DNA from: Spirochaetota bacterium
GTDB taxonomy: Bacteria; Spirochaetota; Spirochaetia; Treponematales; UBA12059
Assembly: GCA_018262985.1 (NCBI GenBank)
Contig: JADFDI010000001.1
Span: 1 to 64,000, forward strand
Direction: 5' to 3'
Length of the DNA stretch: 64,000 nucleotides
The notes beneath the pieces were generated by a model, which saw nothing but the letters and a program-made list of their open reading frames with translations, was not told where the DNA came from and did not search any database. The first letter of the stretch is position 1. Each line of letters opens with the position of its first letter. The position numbers and the translations under genes are program-made. Shown here one piece after another: positions 20,301 through 30,538 of this stretch.

Positions 20301-21317
20301 GGGACGACGACCCTGGTCGCGACGGATACCGTCGCCGCGTACACCTGGGCCTGGGACACCTCGGCCACGACCGAGGGCACCTGGTACGTCAAGGCCGTGG
20401 CCACCGACGCCGCCGGCAACGCGTCCACCGTAAGCGTGAACACCCGCTATCTCGACAAGACGGCGCCCGTCTATACGTCGGGTTCGTTCAGCCTCAACGC
20501 AGGCGCTACCTATACCAATTCCCTCACGGTGACCGGTACCCAAACAGCCACGGGCGCGGATCAGATCAGCTTCCTGCTCTACACCTATACCGGAAGCTCG
20601 TGGACCTACAATTCAGCCACCGCCTGGGCGACCTACGCCTCCTCGAATTCCATAACACTCGCGAGCGGCGACCAGAACAAGCTGGTTTACATGTCGGTGC
20701 GCGACTTCGCCGGCAATGAGCTTGGCAACATCGGGTATGATTACATCATTCTCGACACGACGCCTCCGGCCGTTCCGACCCTCACGCTCAGCGTGACCCC
20801 CATCAACGGGCAGACCGTCGCAACCTCGGTGACCTGGAACTGGGTTTCGGGCGGAGGGGGCAACGGAACCTTCCGCTATGGCACCACGAAGCCGGTGACC
20901 GCGACGACGGGCACTTCCTACACCATTTCGAGCGACGGATCCTACACCTTGTACGTCGACGAACTGGACGCCGCGGGCAACGATTCCGCCGACGCGTCCA
21001 AGTCGATCCGGATCACTCCGTGCATACCTTACGACTTGGCGCAGAACGTGAATCCCGTGATCAGCTCGACCAACCCGCTCATGTGGCGGCCGGTCGCCAA
21101 TGCGACCAATTACAAGGTACGGTTCACCTACTCGACAGACGGGGGCAAGACCTGGAGCGCCTGGACTTACAGCCCGACGACCACGCACAACTATTTCACC
21201 TCAGGCTTCTCGCCGCCGAGCAAGGCGATACTCCGATGGCAGGTGTACTGGTATATCGGAACCACTTGGTACCCCAAAGAGGCGAGCACGCCGTATTGGA
21301 CCTTCACCACGTCCTGA
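17301..21317 (+). CDS. Large Ig-repeat surface lipoprotein, cassette 1
   Basis: A 1338-residue lipoprotein: lipobox LALATTC followed by SNPIDIVSEVQREVMLANDRF, a sequence shared with its paralogue at 23552. A Big_5-like domain (VYPARDAASVNPSESIRVTF) leads the chain. Next come Ig-like repeats carrying DTIAPDPPTAPDL and AGNASAASGALTLVVD, then several repeats of about 100 residues with SGIAQIRFSNDGGTTWSAWE and DTIVYDYTAPSPGAW. It ends in a beta-rich domain (RFTYSTDGGKTWSAWTY). This is the layout of surface adhesins or substrate-binding filaments anchored in the outer membrane. The start ATG 17301 has AAGGAG within the upstream gene; the second ATG at 17310 is less well spaced. It ends before a strong terminator. 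Confidence 0.85.
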   Translation: MDRMKRPARRAASVLVLLALATTCSNPIDIVSEVQREVMLANDRFLEVTGVYPARDAASVNPSESIRVTFDRLVDAATIEGNVAVRYSDTDNLIDEDWGVEFSEATRTLTITPYPFLQNGKTVVVELLGGLRALDGTELADPVSFMFTTNNEVSFSFAFWDGGQRLAYANAALAAARGDEVVPAQITCTSSGNHLYYYISSAAPNSSDVPWGSFAAWPQLTDPTTLVETLSIPADGAITYYLWVYDANAGEPLITTAKPATILVDRTLPAFELGATINANAARTLAPAVTESGSGIASYAWSGTDLSFSAPAAASSVVSSTVQGEHLVTFEVTDRAGNVGSDTVSFVWDTIAPDPPTAPDLDAADDSGWFQDDDLTNASDTLTLSGSAEAGAAIDIILNGATIASAIADGAGAWSVDLPEMDDGAASLGATATDAAGNASAASGALTLVVDTYCPAPRDLELADDFDTRYSTDNITNLSTGLSIIGSVDEPGSRITLSTSTETLGTADSDGAGAWSVTGLDRSEGTHAIFATAEDPAGNASASSSVMTLIVDQTPPVVALGADFYARSGYQDSVTAGVTEANGYTLEWLRDSGVGVTFTQSTSATTGFSASSDGPAVLRCAVMDYAGNTGDDSVSMTWDATAPSAGAWRVDGAAAYALTAGVTLAPVVDPTDATSGVYQMQFSNNGTLWSAWEEYSSSKAWNLVTGEGGTTTEGARTVRFRVRDRALNVSATVDDSIIYDATAPTSGAWYVNAGNPTYTNSAVVNIVAATAPADSGSGIAQIRFSNDGGTTWSAWEAYGTPKAWDLQTGAGGSATQGTRAVAVQVMDGAGRTSAPASDTIVYDYTAPSPGAWQISGTTAYTNAASHTVAKSTDPGDAYSGVVAQCFSNDNSSWTAWEAYTGSKVAWNLTSGYGGTTAQGTKYVYVKVRDGAGNESAATSDSIVYDTVAPTVDAVTNTYSGSSQSYLKSGTYTFTAAVTNTGTGTIAPVADVKFYRDSASTGTTTLVATDTVAAYTWAWDTSATTEGTWYVKAVATDAAGNASTVSVNTRYLDKTAPVYTSGSFSLNAGATYTNSLTVTGTQTATGADQISFLLYTYTGSSWTYNSATAWATYASSNSITLASGDQNKLVYMSVRDFAGNELGNIGYDYIILDTTPPAVPTLTLSVTPINGQTVATSVTWNWVSGGGGNGTFRYGTTKPVTATTGTSYTISSDGSYTLYVDELDAAGNDSADASKSIRITPCIPYDLAQNVNPVISSTNPLMWRPVANATNYKVRFTYSTDGGKTWSAWTYSPTTTHNYFTSGFSPPSKAILRWQVYWYIGTTWYPKEASTPYWTFTTS

Positions 21318-21357
21318 TGCGGAAGCTCGGCGACGTACGACGTACGTTCGACCAGAA

Positions 21358-21387
21358 ACGCCCGGGCCCCGCGCCCGGGCGTTTTCT
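21358..21387 (+). terminator. Intrinsic terminator after cassette 1
   Basis: Arms ACGCCCGGGC and GCCCGGGCGT with a 5-nt loop run into TTTTCTT. It lies about 40 bp after the stop codon. Confidence 0.9.
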
Positions 21388-21443
21388 TGGCCCGGCGGAC
21401 ACGCTTTGGTTACAAAAAAAGTCAGAAAAAGGGTCACCTCCCG

Positions 21444-21474
21444 ATAGAAATTCCGCGTTCCGGGGGATAGAATC
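21444..21474 (+). promoter_or_regulatory. Conserved promoter block of cassette 2
   Basis: ATAGAAA, exactly 16 bp, then ATAGAATC, 35 bp before the ATG at 21510. TAGAAT can serve as -10. Matches the block before cassette 1 in sequence and spacing, so the cassettes are probably co-regulated. Confidence 0.5.
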
Positions 21475-21509
21475 AGTGCATCTGAAAGTTCCCTCTCCGG
21501 GGGTGTCCC

Positions 21510-23564
21510 ATGTCCCGCCGCGCATCCATCGCGAGTCCGCTCGCCCTTCTGTTCGCCGTCCTGGCCTTCGCGCAGGTCGACGTCTCCATGTCGGCCGTTC
21601 CGACCGTGGCGGTGCCCTTGGCGCCCACGCTTTCGGACGGCTTGCCGTTCTACGAGCTCGGGTACGGCGCGGGAATCCGCGTCGACCTGGTGCCGGGCTT
21701 CGCTGACTTCGGCTTCCTGCGCGCCGGCGTCGACGCGGAGCTCCTGCCGCTCAAGAACGGCGATTCCGCGCTGACCCTGGTGTCGGCGGGAACGGCGCTC
21801 GGCGCCTCGTGGTCGCCGGCGGCGAGGCTTTCGCTGCGGGCCTGGGGAGGCGGGGGCATCTACCAGGCGCTGGCCGAAGCCGGTTCCATCCGCAACCCCT
21901 TCTGGGAGGCCGGAACCGAATTCGCGGTGCGCCTCGGCCCCACCCTCGAGCTGGGCCTCGGCGGCCGCTACCGCGATTTCCTGGCGCCGGGCGGCTCCAT
22001 CTACCAGGGCGTCTCGGTCTCGCTCGGCGTCGCCTACGATCTCGCGGGCGCGAAGCGCGGCGGCGGCATCCGCATGGAGCCGAGCATCCGCCCCATCTTC
22101 CCCCTCTTCTATACCTGGTACGACGAGAACCCCGCGGGCGAGCTCGTCATCTCCAACGACGAGCGCGTGCCGCTCGAAAAGGTGAAGATAAGCTTCTACG
22201 CGAAACAGTACATGGACGGCCCGAGGCTCTGCGCGGAGTTGCCGAGCCTGGCGCCGGGCGCGCAGGCCGCCGTGCCCGTATACGCCCTTTTCAACGACCA
22301 GATCTTCCGGGTGACCGAAGGGACGAAGAGCGCCGGCGAGATAGTCGTGGAGTACTTCTACCTGGGCTCGGCGCGCACGGTCAGCTACCCGGTGACCGTG
22401 ACGGTGAACAACCGCAACGCCATGACCTGGGACGACGACCGCAAGGCCGCCGCCTTCGTGGCCGCGAAGAACCCCGCCGTCCTCGCCTTCTCGAAGAGCG
22501 TCGCCTCGACCGCGCGTCGTTCGGGTTCGGGTACCGCGACGACCGAGATCCGCACGGCCATCGGCCTCTTCGAGGCCCTGCGCGTGCACGGCCTCGGCTA
22601 CGTGATCGACCCCGCCACCCCGTACGAGAAGCTCGCGGCGAGCGACACCGCCGTCGACTTCCTCCAGTTCCCGCAGCAGACCCTGGCCTATCGCGCGGGC
22701 GACTGCGACGACCTCTCCGTGGTCTACGCCGCCCTGCTCGAAGCCGCGGGCATCAAGTCCGCCTTCGTGCTGGTGCCGGGCCACGTCTACGTGGCATTCG
22801 ACACGGGCCTTTCGCACTCGGCCGCCCGCCGGCTCTTCGCGAGCGAATCGGATTTCGTCGAGATCGACGGCGCCGCCTGGCTGCCCGTCGAGGTGACCCT
22901 GGTGGCGGACGGCTTCATGAAGGCCTGGCGCACCGGCGCGCGCGAGTGGCGCGAGGCGGAGCGCGACGCCAGCCTCTCGTACTTCGAGACCCGCAAGGCC
23001 TGGGAGCTCTACGAGCCCGTCGGCATCGCGGACGAGGGCGTGGCGGTTTCGCTGCCCGACCCGGCCAGGGTGGCCAAGGCCTATGAGGCCGAGCTCGCCG
23101 CCTTCGTCGCCGACCAGACCGCCGCCCGCGTGTCGGAGCTGAACGCCTCGCTCAAGGCCGGCAAGGACCCCGAGGGCGACCTGAACCGGCTCGGCATCCT
23201 CTACGCCCAGTTCGGCGTGTTCGACAAGGCGCGCGCGCAGTTCCTCGAGGCGCTGAAGCGCCGCGAGAATCCCGCGGCCCTGGTCAACCTCGGCAACATC
23301 GCCTATCTCGAGGACAAGCCGCGCGAGGCGGTCGGCTGGTACGAGCGGGCCCTCAAGGTCTCGCCGAAGAGCGGCGTCGCCCTGCTCGGCCTCGCGCGCG
23401 CCCTTTACGAGCTCGAGGACTTCACCGCCCTCGGCGCCGCCGTGGCGCGGCTCAAGGAGGCGAGCCCCGAGCTCGCCGAAAAGCTCGCGCTGCCCGGCGC
23501 GGGCGCCACGACCGCGCGCGCCTCCGAATCCGGCGAGAAGGAGATCGAATCATGGTCCGAATGA
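21510..23564 (+). CDS. Secreted transglutaminase-like/TPR protein, cassette 2
   Basis: A 684-residue paralogue of the 15247-17313 product with the same order of parts: signal peptide, Gly-rich beta-barrel-like N-terminus, beta-sandwich middle, transglutaminase-like core and C-terminal TPRs. In the core, Cys399 lies in AGDCDDLSVVYAALLEAAGI and His425 in VPGHVYVAFD. Long stretches of the middle and core are identical between the two, while the N-terminal 170 residues diverge more. The C-terminus (EKEIESWSE) holds the AAGGAG that serves the next gene, again with a 13-bp overlap. The start ATG 21510 is preceded by a G-rich stretch rather than a clear ribosome site. Substrate unknown. Confidence 0.82.
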   Translation: MSRRASIASPLALLFAVLAFAQVDVSMSAVPTVAVPLAPTLSDGLPFYELGYGAGIRVDLVPGFADFGFLRAGVDAELLPLKNGDSALTLVSAGTALGASWSPAARLSLRAWGGGGIYQALAEAGSIRNPFWEAGTEFAVRLGPTLELGLGGRYRDFLAPGGSIYQGVSVSLGVAYDLAGAKRGGGIRMEPSIRPIFPLFYTWYDENPAGELVISNDERVPLEKVKISFYAKQYMDGPRLCAELPSLAPGAQAAVPVYALFNDQIFRVTEGTKSAGEIVVEYFYLGSARTVSYPVTVTVNNRNAMTWDDDRKAAAFVAAKNPAVLAFSKSVASTARRSGSGTATTEIRTAIGLFEALRVHGLGYVIDPATPYEKLAASDTAVDFLQFPQQTLAYRAGDCDDLSVVYAALLEAAGIKSAFVLVPGHVYVAFDTGLSHSAARRLFASESDFVEIDGAAWLPVEVTLVADGFMKAWRTGAREWREAERDASLSYFETRKAWELYEPVGIADEGVAVSLPDPARVAKAYEAELAAFVADQTAARVSELNASLKAGKDPEGDLNRLGILYAQFGVFDKARAQFLEALKRRENPAALVNLGNIAYLEDKPREAVGWYERALKVSPKSGVALLGLARALYELEDFTALGAAVARLKEASPELAEKLALPGAGATTARASESGEKEIESWSE

Positions 23565-26500
23565 CGAACGCCCGCCGCGCCGCGACCGGCCTTTTCATCC
23601 TGCTTTCGGTCGCCCTCGCCGCTACCTGCTCCAACCCCGTCAACCTGCTCGTCGAGCTCGAGCGCGAGGTGATGCGGGCGAACGACAGGTTTTTGGTGGT
23701 GGAGGAGATAACGGTGCCGCTAGGGTCCGACAATACGTTTATTCCGACCGGCACCATTACGATCAAATTTGATCGGCAAATCGACTTTTCCTCGGTTTCG
23801 AGCGAATCGGTCGTGATCATGCCGGTGGGCGGCGAACCGCTCGTCTATACCTTCCCGGCTGATGCCTACACCGCGGAGCTGAGAAGCCTGGCGGTCAAAG
23901 TCGAGCCTTTCCTCAATCCGAACACCGACTTCATCATCTCGGTGCTCGGCGTCAAAGGAAGCGACGGCAGCGCGATCGATTTGGAGGCGACGGGCATTTC
24001 CCGAAGCTTCAAGACGACGAACATTCTCGCCGGCTCCATCGAAAGCGTCGTGCCCGACGACGCGACCAGCAATCCGGGCTTCACGAAATCGAGCGGGGTC
24101 ACGCTCGACCTCGAGGTCAGCACGAACCTGTATCAATGGATCAAATACAGGGTGAGCGCGGATGTCGAAGGATTCCAACTTGTATCCAATTGGGTGAACG
24201 TCTGGGATTCGGGGTTCGTATCGCTTCCTCCCGTTCCGGTCGATCTCGCGAGCGACTTGGGCGCTATCGACGGTGTGTTGGAGCTGACCGTCGAGTTCTT
24301 CGGAAATGAAGATCCAACTGACATGCTGGAGAAGGCCGGTATGGCCCCGACCGCGACCATCGTGATGGACCGCGTCGCCCCGGCTGCCCCGGCCGCCCCC
24401 GACCTGACGGCAGCGTCCGATACGGGCGCTTCCGAGTCCGACAACGTCACCAAGCTCTCCACGGGACTCGTTTTCAACGGGAATCTCGGAGCCGGGGAAG
24501 CCGGTTCTACGCTTACCCTTCTTGTCGACGGAGTCGAGGAAGCGACGGCCGTCGCCGATGCCACTGGCGCGTGGGAGGCGACGGTCCTGTCCGCTCTCGT
24601 CGACGGCGCGCGCTCCGTCACCGCCACGGTATCCGACGCCGCCGGTTGGATTTCCGATCCGTCCGGCGAGCTCTCGGTGACGATCGACGCCACCGTCCCC
24701 CTGCCCGGCACCTGGGCGGTCGGGGCTTCGGAGTACGTCAACACCACGACCCACGATATCTCGGCCAGCGTCGTTCCGAGCACCGACGTCGTCGAGATGG
24801 CGTTCTCTAACGACGGCATGGCGTGGAGTCCATGGGAAGCCTACATGGCCACCAGGACGGATTGGGATTTCGCGGACGGAGCCTATGGCGGGAACGCAAT
24901 CGAGGAGCTCAAGACCATTCACGTCCAGGTCCGCGACCTGGCGGGCAACGAGGCGTCGACGAGCGATACCGTCCGCTACGACGTGACCGCTCCGGTCCTC
25001 AGCTCATTCTGGATCAACGGCACGGGCGACGGCACGCACGCGTACGTGAACACTGTGAACACGACGATCGCCGTCACCGCGACCGACGCATCGCCGCTCG
25101 AGTACAGCTACGACAGCGGCGGCGGCTGGAGCGCCTGGTCGACCTCGACGGCTTGCGCCCTGCCTGCGGGCGACGGCGAAAAGACCGTGAACCTGCAGGT
25201 GCGCGACCGGGCAGGAAACCAGGCGACGGGTCCCTTAACCGACGCGATCATCCTGGATACCCTCGCGCCTTCGGGGGTAGCGATCACGTCGCCGACGGGG
25301 GGCATTGCCTCGAGCCTCGGCCTGACCATTGAGGGGGCCGGCGCGGCGTACGACTTGAATGGAATCTGGAAGGCCGATTTCTACGTCGACGCCACCCTGC
25401 TCGGCTCGGATGCGCTCGCGCCCTTCACCAGTACATGGAACACCACGACCTACTCCGAAGGCGCGCACGGCCTCAAGGTCCGGGCTTACGACAAGGCCGG
25501 CAACTATGCGGACTCAGCGGCCGTCTCGGTGACCGTCAACAACTTCGACGTGTACGAAGCGCAAGACATGGGAAAACTGCTAGGTTTGGCCGATGTCGGC
25601 GCGACGCGCGCTTTCGCGGCAAGCCAGGATTTCAAGAACATGTACCTCGCCCTTACGACGACCATAGAAAAGACGCCTGTTGTAATGGTCGTTTACAGCC
25701 TCGATTCCGGGCAGACTTGGACTCCGAGTCTTCTGAACCCCACAGGCACGTCAGGGGGATCCAGTCCCGCCATCGTTTTGGATGGGTCGTACCTGCACGT
25801 CCTGTACGTCAGCGGTTCGGAACTTTACTACGCCTATTCCAAGAACAATGGGGGTACGTGGACGCAAGTCGGGCGGCTCGCCACCGATGTGTTCGCAGGC
25901 TCCCAGCCCGTCATGGGTTTGTTGCCCGGTTCGACCCTGGCGCACGTCCTCTATGTCAATCTAGAAGGCGTGCTCACGTATGGATCCTTGCCGCTCGGGA
26001 ACAAAGTGTTCTCCGCGACAGATCGGCTCTACGGACCCGCAACCTCGCCCGCGATTTCCGTAACCGAAAGCGGCGTTCACGTCGCGGCATTCGACTCCAA
26101 AGCGAAGGAGCTGATCTACAGCCTGCGCGACGAGACGACCGGGAAGGAAATCCTCGCGCCGAGGAATTTCGGACCGACGGACGCTGGAGACTATCCCTCC
26201 ATCGCAGCCGGACCGCTTGGCGAGGTACTCGCGCTCTGCGGCGACGGCGCATCGAACGAGGTGCTCTGGAGCGTTTTCAGCGCCGATCCGGCAAGCGGGA
26301 AGTGGTACTACCATGAGGTCGCGGGTAAGGTCCCCTACGTCGAAGTCGCGGCCACCGCGGTTTTGGGACCGGACGGCAAGACTCCGGTCTACCACGCCGC
26401 GTTCTACAGCCTCGATCGACGCTCCCTGTCGCTCGGCCGTTCCGAGGACATGGGCAAGTGGGCCTCGGTCACGCTTTTCGATGATTTGATCAATGAAGGC

Positions 26501-26605
26501 GGTCGAGGTCCGTCCATGCTGTCGGACGGAAGGGATCAGTTCATCGTTTTCTACGATTCCGTGTCTGGGACGACTGTGTACCAACGCGTTCGCCTTAATT
26601 TCTGA
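23552..26605 (+). CDS. Ig-repeat lipoprotein with Asp-box C-terminus, cassette 2
   Basis: A 1017-residue lipoprotein starting MVRMTNARRAATG, lipobox VALAATC, then SNPVNLLVELEREVMRANDRF as in cassette 1. Ig-like modules follow (residues about 50-640; SDNVTKLSTGLVFNGNLG and DTVRYDVTAPVLSSFW types). The last 350 residues form a beta-propeller-like region with Asp-box motifs such as YSLDSGQTWTP and YSKNNGGTWTQ, as in sialidase-type or BNR proteins. The partner-like N-terminus with a different C-terminus suggests domain shuffling on a common anchor. Local codon use in parts (AAT, TTG, ATA) is more A/T rich than in the neighbours. Surface binding or glycan contact is plausible but unproven. Confidence 0.82.
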   Translation: MVRMTNARRAATGLFILLSVALAATCSNPVNLLVELEREVMRANDRFLVVEEITVPLGSDNTFIPTGTITIKFDRQIDFSSVSSESVVIMPVGGEPLVYTFPADAYTAELRSLAVKVEPFLNPNTDFIISVLGVKGSDGSAIDLEATGISRSFKTTNILAGSIESVVPDDATSNPGFTKSSGVTLDLEVSTNLYQWIKYRVSADVEGFQLVSNWVNVWDSGFVSLPPVPVDLASDLGAIDGVLELTVEFFGNEDPTDMLEKAGMAPTATIVMDRVAPAAPAAPDLTAASDTGASESDNVTKLSTGLVFNGNLGAGEAGSTLTLLVDGVEEATAVADATGAWEATVLSALVDGARSVTATVSDAAGWISDPSGELSVTIDATVPLPGTWAVGASEYVNTTTHDISASVVPSTDVVEMAFSNDGMAWSPWEAYMATRTDWDFADGAYGGNAIEELKTIHVQVRDLAGNEASTSDTVRYDVTAPVLSSFWINGTGDGTHAYVNTVNTTIAVTATDASPLEYSYDSGGGWSAWSTSTACALPAGDGEKTVNLQVRDRAGNQATGPLTDAIILDTLAPSGVAITSPTGGIASSLGLTIEGAGAAYDLNGIWKADFYVDATLLGSDALAPFTSTWNTTTYSEGAHGLKVRAYDKAGNYADSAAVSVTVNNFDVYEAQDMGKLLGLADVGATRAFAASQDFKNMYLALTTTIEKTPVVMVVYSLDSGQTWTPSLLNPTGTSGGSSPAIVLDGSYLHVLYVSGSELYYAYSKNNGGTWTQVGRLATDVFAGSQPVMGLLPGSTLAHVLYVNLEGVLTYGSLPLGNKVFSATDRLYGPATSPAISVTESGVHVAAFDSKAKELIYSLRDETTGKEILAPRNFGPTDAGDYPSIAAGPLGEVLALCGDGASNEVLWSVFSADPASGKWYYHEVAGKVPYVEVAATAVLGPDGKTPVYHAAFYSLDRRSLSLGRSEDMGKWASVTLFDDLINEGGRGPSMLSDGRDQFIVFYDSVSGTTVYQRVRLNF

Positions 26606-26764
26606 ACGCTCGCCGATCTCCCGCGTTCTGCCCCGCCCCGGCCCCGCGCCGGTCGCTGGTCGGACTTCGTGTCCGGCCTCGCGACATCGACGACGCTCCG
26701 CGTCGTCCGTGGCAGCGCTCGGACCTCCCGTCCTCGCCTCGATGGCGGATGGGATGAGGAGCAT

Positions 26765-26836
26765 GAGGAGAAGGGAAGGGGCCCCCGATCGGGCGATCGG
26801 CGCGGTCGGCGAGGCGGCGCCCCTTCCCTTTTCCTC
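26765..26836 (+). terminator. Long-armed terminator after cassette 2
   Basis: Arms of 18 nt (26765-26782 and 26819-26836) pair completely with one G-U pair. The core arms are AAGGGAAGGGGC and GCCCCTTCCCTT, with a GC-rich loop that can fold on itself. It lies within the 284-bp stretch 26606-26889, where I see no gene. Confidence 0.6.
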
Positions 26837-26876
26837 ATACAGGTTCCCTCGCTCGCTTCCCCGCTTCGCCGGATGC

Positions 26877-26882
26877 TATAAT
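26877..26882 (+). promoter_or_regulatory. -10 element of the aldo/keto reductase gene
   Basis: A perfect TATAAT preceded by TGC (extended -10), ending 7 bp before the ATG at 26890. There is no ribosome site, so a leaderless mRNA is likely. Confidence 0.65.
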
Positions 26883-26889
26883 CGGCGTC

Positions 26890-28035
26890 ATGCAGTACCG
26901 ACGTTTCCCGAAGATTCCGGAGCTCGAGGTGTCGGCGCTCGGCATGGGGCTCATGCGCCTGCCGACCGTCGACGGCGACAACGCGCGCATCGACGAGGCG
27001 GCCGCCGACGCGGCCCTGCTCGCCGCGGTGGAGGAGGGAGTCAACTACCTCGACACGGCGTACCCGTACCACGGGGGCGCGAGCGAGAAGTGGCTCGGCG
27101 CGGCGCTCGGGCGGCACGGTCTCCGCGACAGGGTGCTGGTGGCCACGAAGAGCCCGGTGTGGCTCGTCAAGGAGCCGGGCGATTTCGAGCGCCTGCTCGA
27201 CGAGCAGCTCGCGCGGCTCCGGACCGACCACGTCGATTTCTACCTTTTGCACGCGCTCGGCGCCGAGCGCTGGGACAACGTCTTGAAGAACCGCGGGCTC
27301 GAGTTCCTCGAGAAGGCGCGGCGCGACGGGCGGATCCGGCACGCCGGCTTCTCGTTCCACGACTCGCTGCCCGTGTTCAAGCGAATCGTCGACGCGTGGG
27401 AGGGCTGGGAGTTCTGCCAGGTGCAGTACAACTACGTCGACACCGCCTACCAGGCGGGCGACGAGGGCATCCGCTACGCGGCGGAGCGCGAAATCGGAAC
27501 CATCGTCATGGAGCCGCTCCGGGGCGGATCGCTCGTCAGGGTGCCGCAGGGCATCCGCGAAATTTTCGCCGAGTACCCCAAGCCGCGGCTCCCCGCGGAG
27601 TGGGCGCTGCGCTTCGCGCTCGAGCGGCAGGAGGTCGGCACGGTGCTCTCGGGCATGGGCTCGGTCGACCAGGTTCGCGAGAACGCGGGCGTGGCCGAGG
27701 CTGCCCGGGCCAACTCGATGACGCGCGCCGAGCTCGACCTGGTGGAACGCGCCGCAGCGTTTTTCCGCGAGCGCATGCCGGTGCCCTGCACCACCTGCGG
27801 GTACTGCATGCCGTGCCCGCACGGCGTGGCCATTCCGGACGTGTTCTCGACCTACAACTCGGGCTACGCCTTCGACGCGAAGGCCGACCGGGCGGGCTGG
27901 TACAAATTCGCGTACCAGGGCCAAGGGAAGGGCGGCGACGCCTGCGTGAACTGCGGCGAGTGCCTGCCCAAGTGCCCGCAGGGCATTCCCATACCCGACA
28001 AGCTGGCCGAGGCGCACGGGTGGCTGATGAGCTGA
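26890..28035 (+). CDS. Aldo/keto reductase with ferredoxin-like C-terminus
   Basis: A 381-residue oxidoreductase. The N-terminal 270 residues form the AKR barrel: Asp and Tyr in YLDTAYPYHGGASE, Lys in VATKSP, and His in YLLHALG make the catalytic set. The C-terminal part carries two Cys clusters, CTTCGYCMPCPHG and CVNCGECLPKCPQG, typical of the 4Fe-4S branch of this family. The combination suggests NAD(P)H- or ferredoxin-linked carbonyl reduction in an anaerobe. It is followed 14 bp later by a small membrane protein gene with its own GGAGG, probably in the same transcript. Confidence 0.92.
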   Translation: MQYRRFPKIPELEVSALGMGLMRLPTVDGDNARIDEAAADAALLAAVEEGVNYLDTAYPYHGGASEKWLGAALGRHGLRDRVLVATKSPVWLVKEPGDFERLLDEQLARLRTDHVDFYLLHALGAERWDNVLKNRGLEFLEKARRDGRIRHAGFSFHDSLPVFKRIVDAWEGWEFCQVQYNYVDTAYQAGDEGIRYAAEREIGTIVMEPLRGGSLVRVPQGIREIFAEYPKPRLPAEWALRFALERQEVGTVLSGMGSVDQVRENAGVAEAARANSMTRAELDLVERAAAFFRERMPVPCTTCGYCMPCPHGVAIPDVFSTYNSGYAFDAKADRAGWYKFAYQGQGKGGDACVNCGECLPKCPQGIPIPDKLAEAHGWLMS

Positions 28036-28049
28036 GTTCCGGAGGTTCC

Positions 28050-28640
28050 ATGCGCGGTTTCAAGCGTTTTGTCGGGTCGCCCTTCGCGCTCGCCGCGAGC
28101 GGCCTCGTCCTCGCGGCCTTCATGGCCTTCGTCCTGCCGCTCCCGGATTTCTCGGGGGCCATCGTGGCGGGCGACGGCTCGGCCTTCGACCTGGATTTTT
28201 CCTACACGGTCGCCGAGGCCTTCGAGCGGGCCGCGGCTTTCGAGGGGGCCGAGAAGGCGGCTTTCGCGCGCGCGCACTGGACCTGGGACCTCGCCTACCC
28301 GCTCGCGTACGGCGCGTTCTTCCTCTGCGCCTGGACTTTCGCCCTCGAGCGGCTCGCGCCGGGATCCAGGGCCGCGCGGATCCTGCCGTGGCTGACCGTT
28401 GCGGCGCCGCTTTTCGACCTGGCCGAGAACGCGGCGGCCAGCGTGCTGGTGGCCCTGGCCCCCGCGCGGGAGGGCCTCGCGGCGTTCGCGGCGCGCGCCG
28501 CGGTCGTCGCGACGCCGGCCAAGTGGGTGGCGGTCGCCGCGTGCTTCGCGGGCGCGGTCGTCCTGTTCGCGGCGCTGGGGGCGAGGGCGCTCCGGCGGCG
28601 CGCCGGTTCAGCCGGAGGACCTGGCGGCCGCCGCGCCTGA
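28050..28640 (+). CDS. Uncharacterised four-helix membrane protein
   Basis: A 196-residue protein with about four hydrophobic helices: residues 10-30, the YPLAYGAFFLCAWTFAL region, LPWLTVAAPLFDLAENAAAS, and a last one before a basic Ala/Arg-rich tail. The conserved-looking HWTWDLAYP and FDLAEN motifs recall a family of small membrane proteins without known function. ATG 28050 follows GGAGG. It is the second gene of a likely two-gene unit with the aldo/keto reductase and ends just before a hairpin. Confidence 0.7.
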   Translation: MRGFKRFVGSPFALAASGLVLAAFMAFVLPLPDFSGAIVAGDGSAFDLDFSYTVAEAFERAAAFEGAEKAAFARAHWTWDLAYPLAYGAFFLCAWTFALERLAPGSRAARILPWLTVAAPLFDLAENAAASVLVALAPAREGLAAFAARAAVVATPAKWVAVAACFAGAVVLFAALGARALRRRAGSAGGPGGRRA

Positions 28641-28650
28641 GAGCGGACCG

Positions 28651-28676
28651 GGACCGGCGCTGGCCGGTCCTCATTC
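28651..28676 (+). terminator. Hairpin after the membrane protein gene
   Basis: Perfect arms GGACCGGC and GCCGGTCC with loop GCTG, then TCATTC. Likely ends the aldo/keto reductase transcript. Confidence 0.55.
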
Positions 28677-28698
28677 CTGACGGCGAGGCTCGGAAACG

Positions 28699-28727
28699 TT
28701 GACCCTCCGGCCGCTTCTTCTTACCTT
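28699..28727 (+). promoter_or_regulatory. Promoter of fhs-tpx
   Basis: TTGACC (28699-28704), a 17-bp spacer and TACCTT (28722-28727). A ribosome site GGAGG stands before the ATG at 28758. Confidence 0.5.
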
Positions 28728-28757
28728 GAAACGAAGAACGATTCGGGAGGAACGCCC

Positions 28758-30521
<1,764 letters not shown>

Positions 30522-30538
30522 TCACGAGGAGGATGCAC

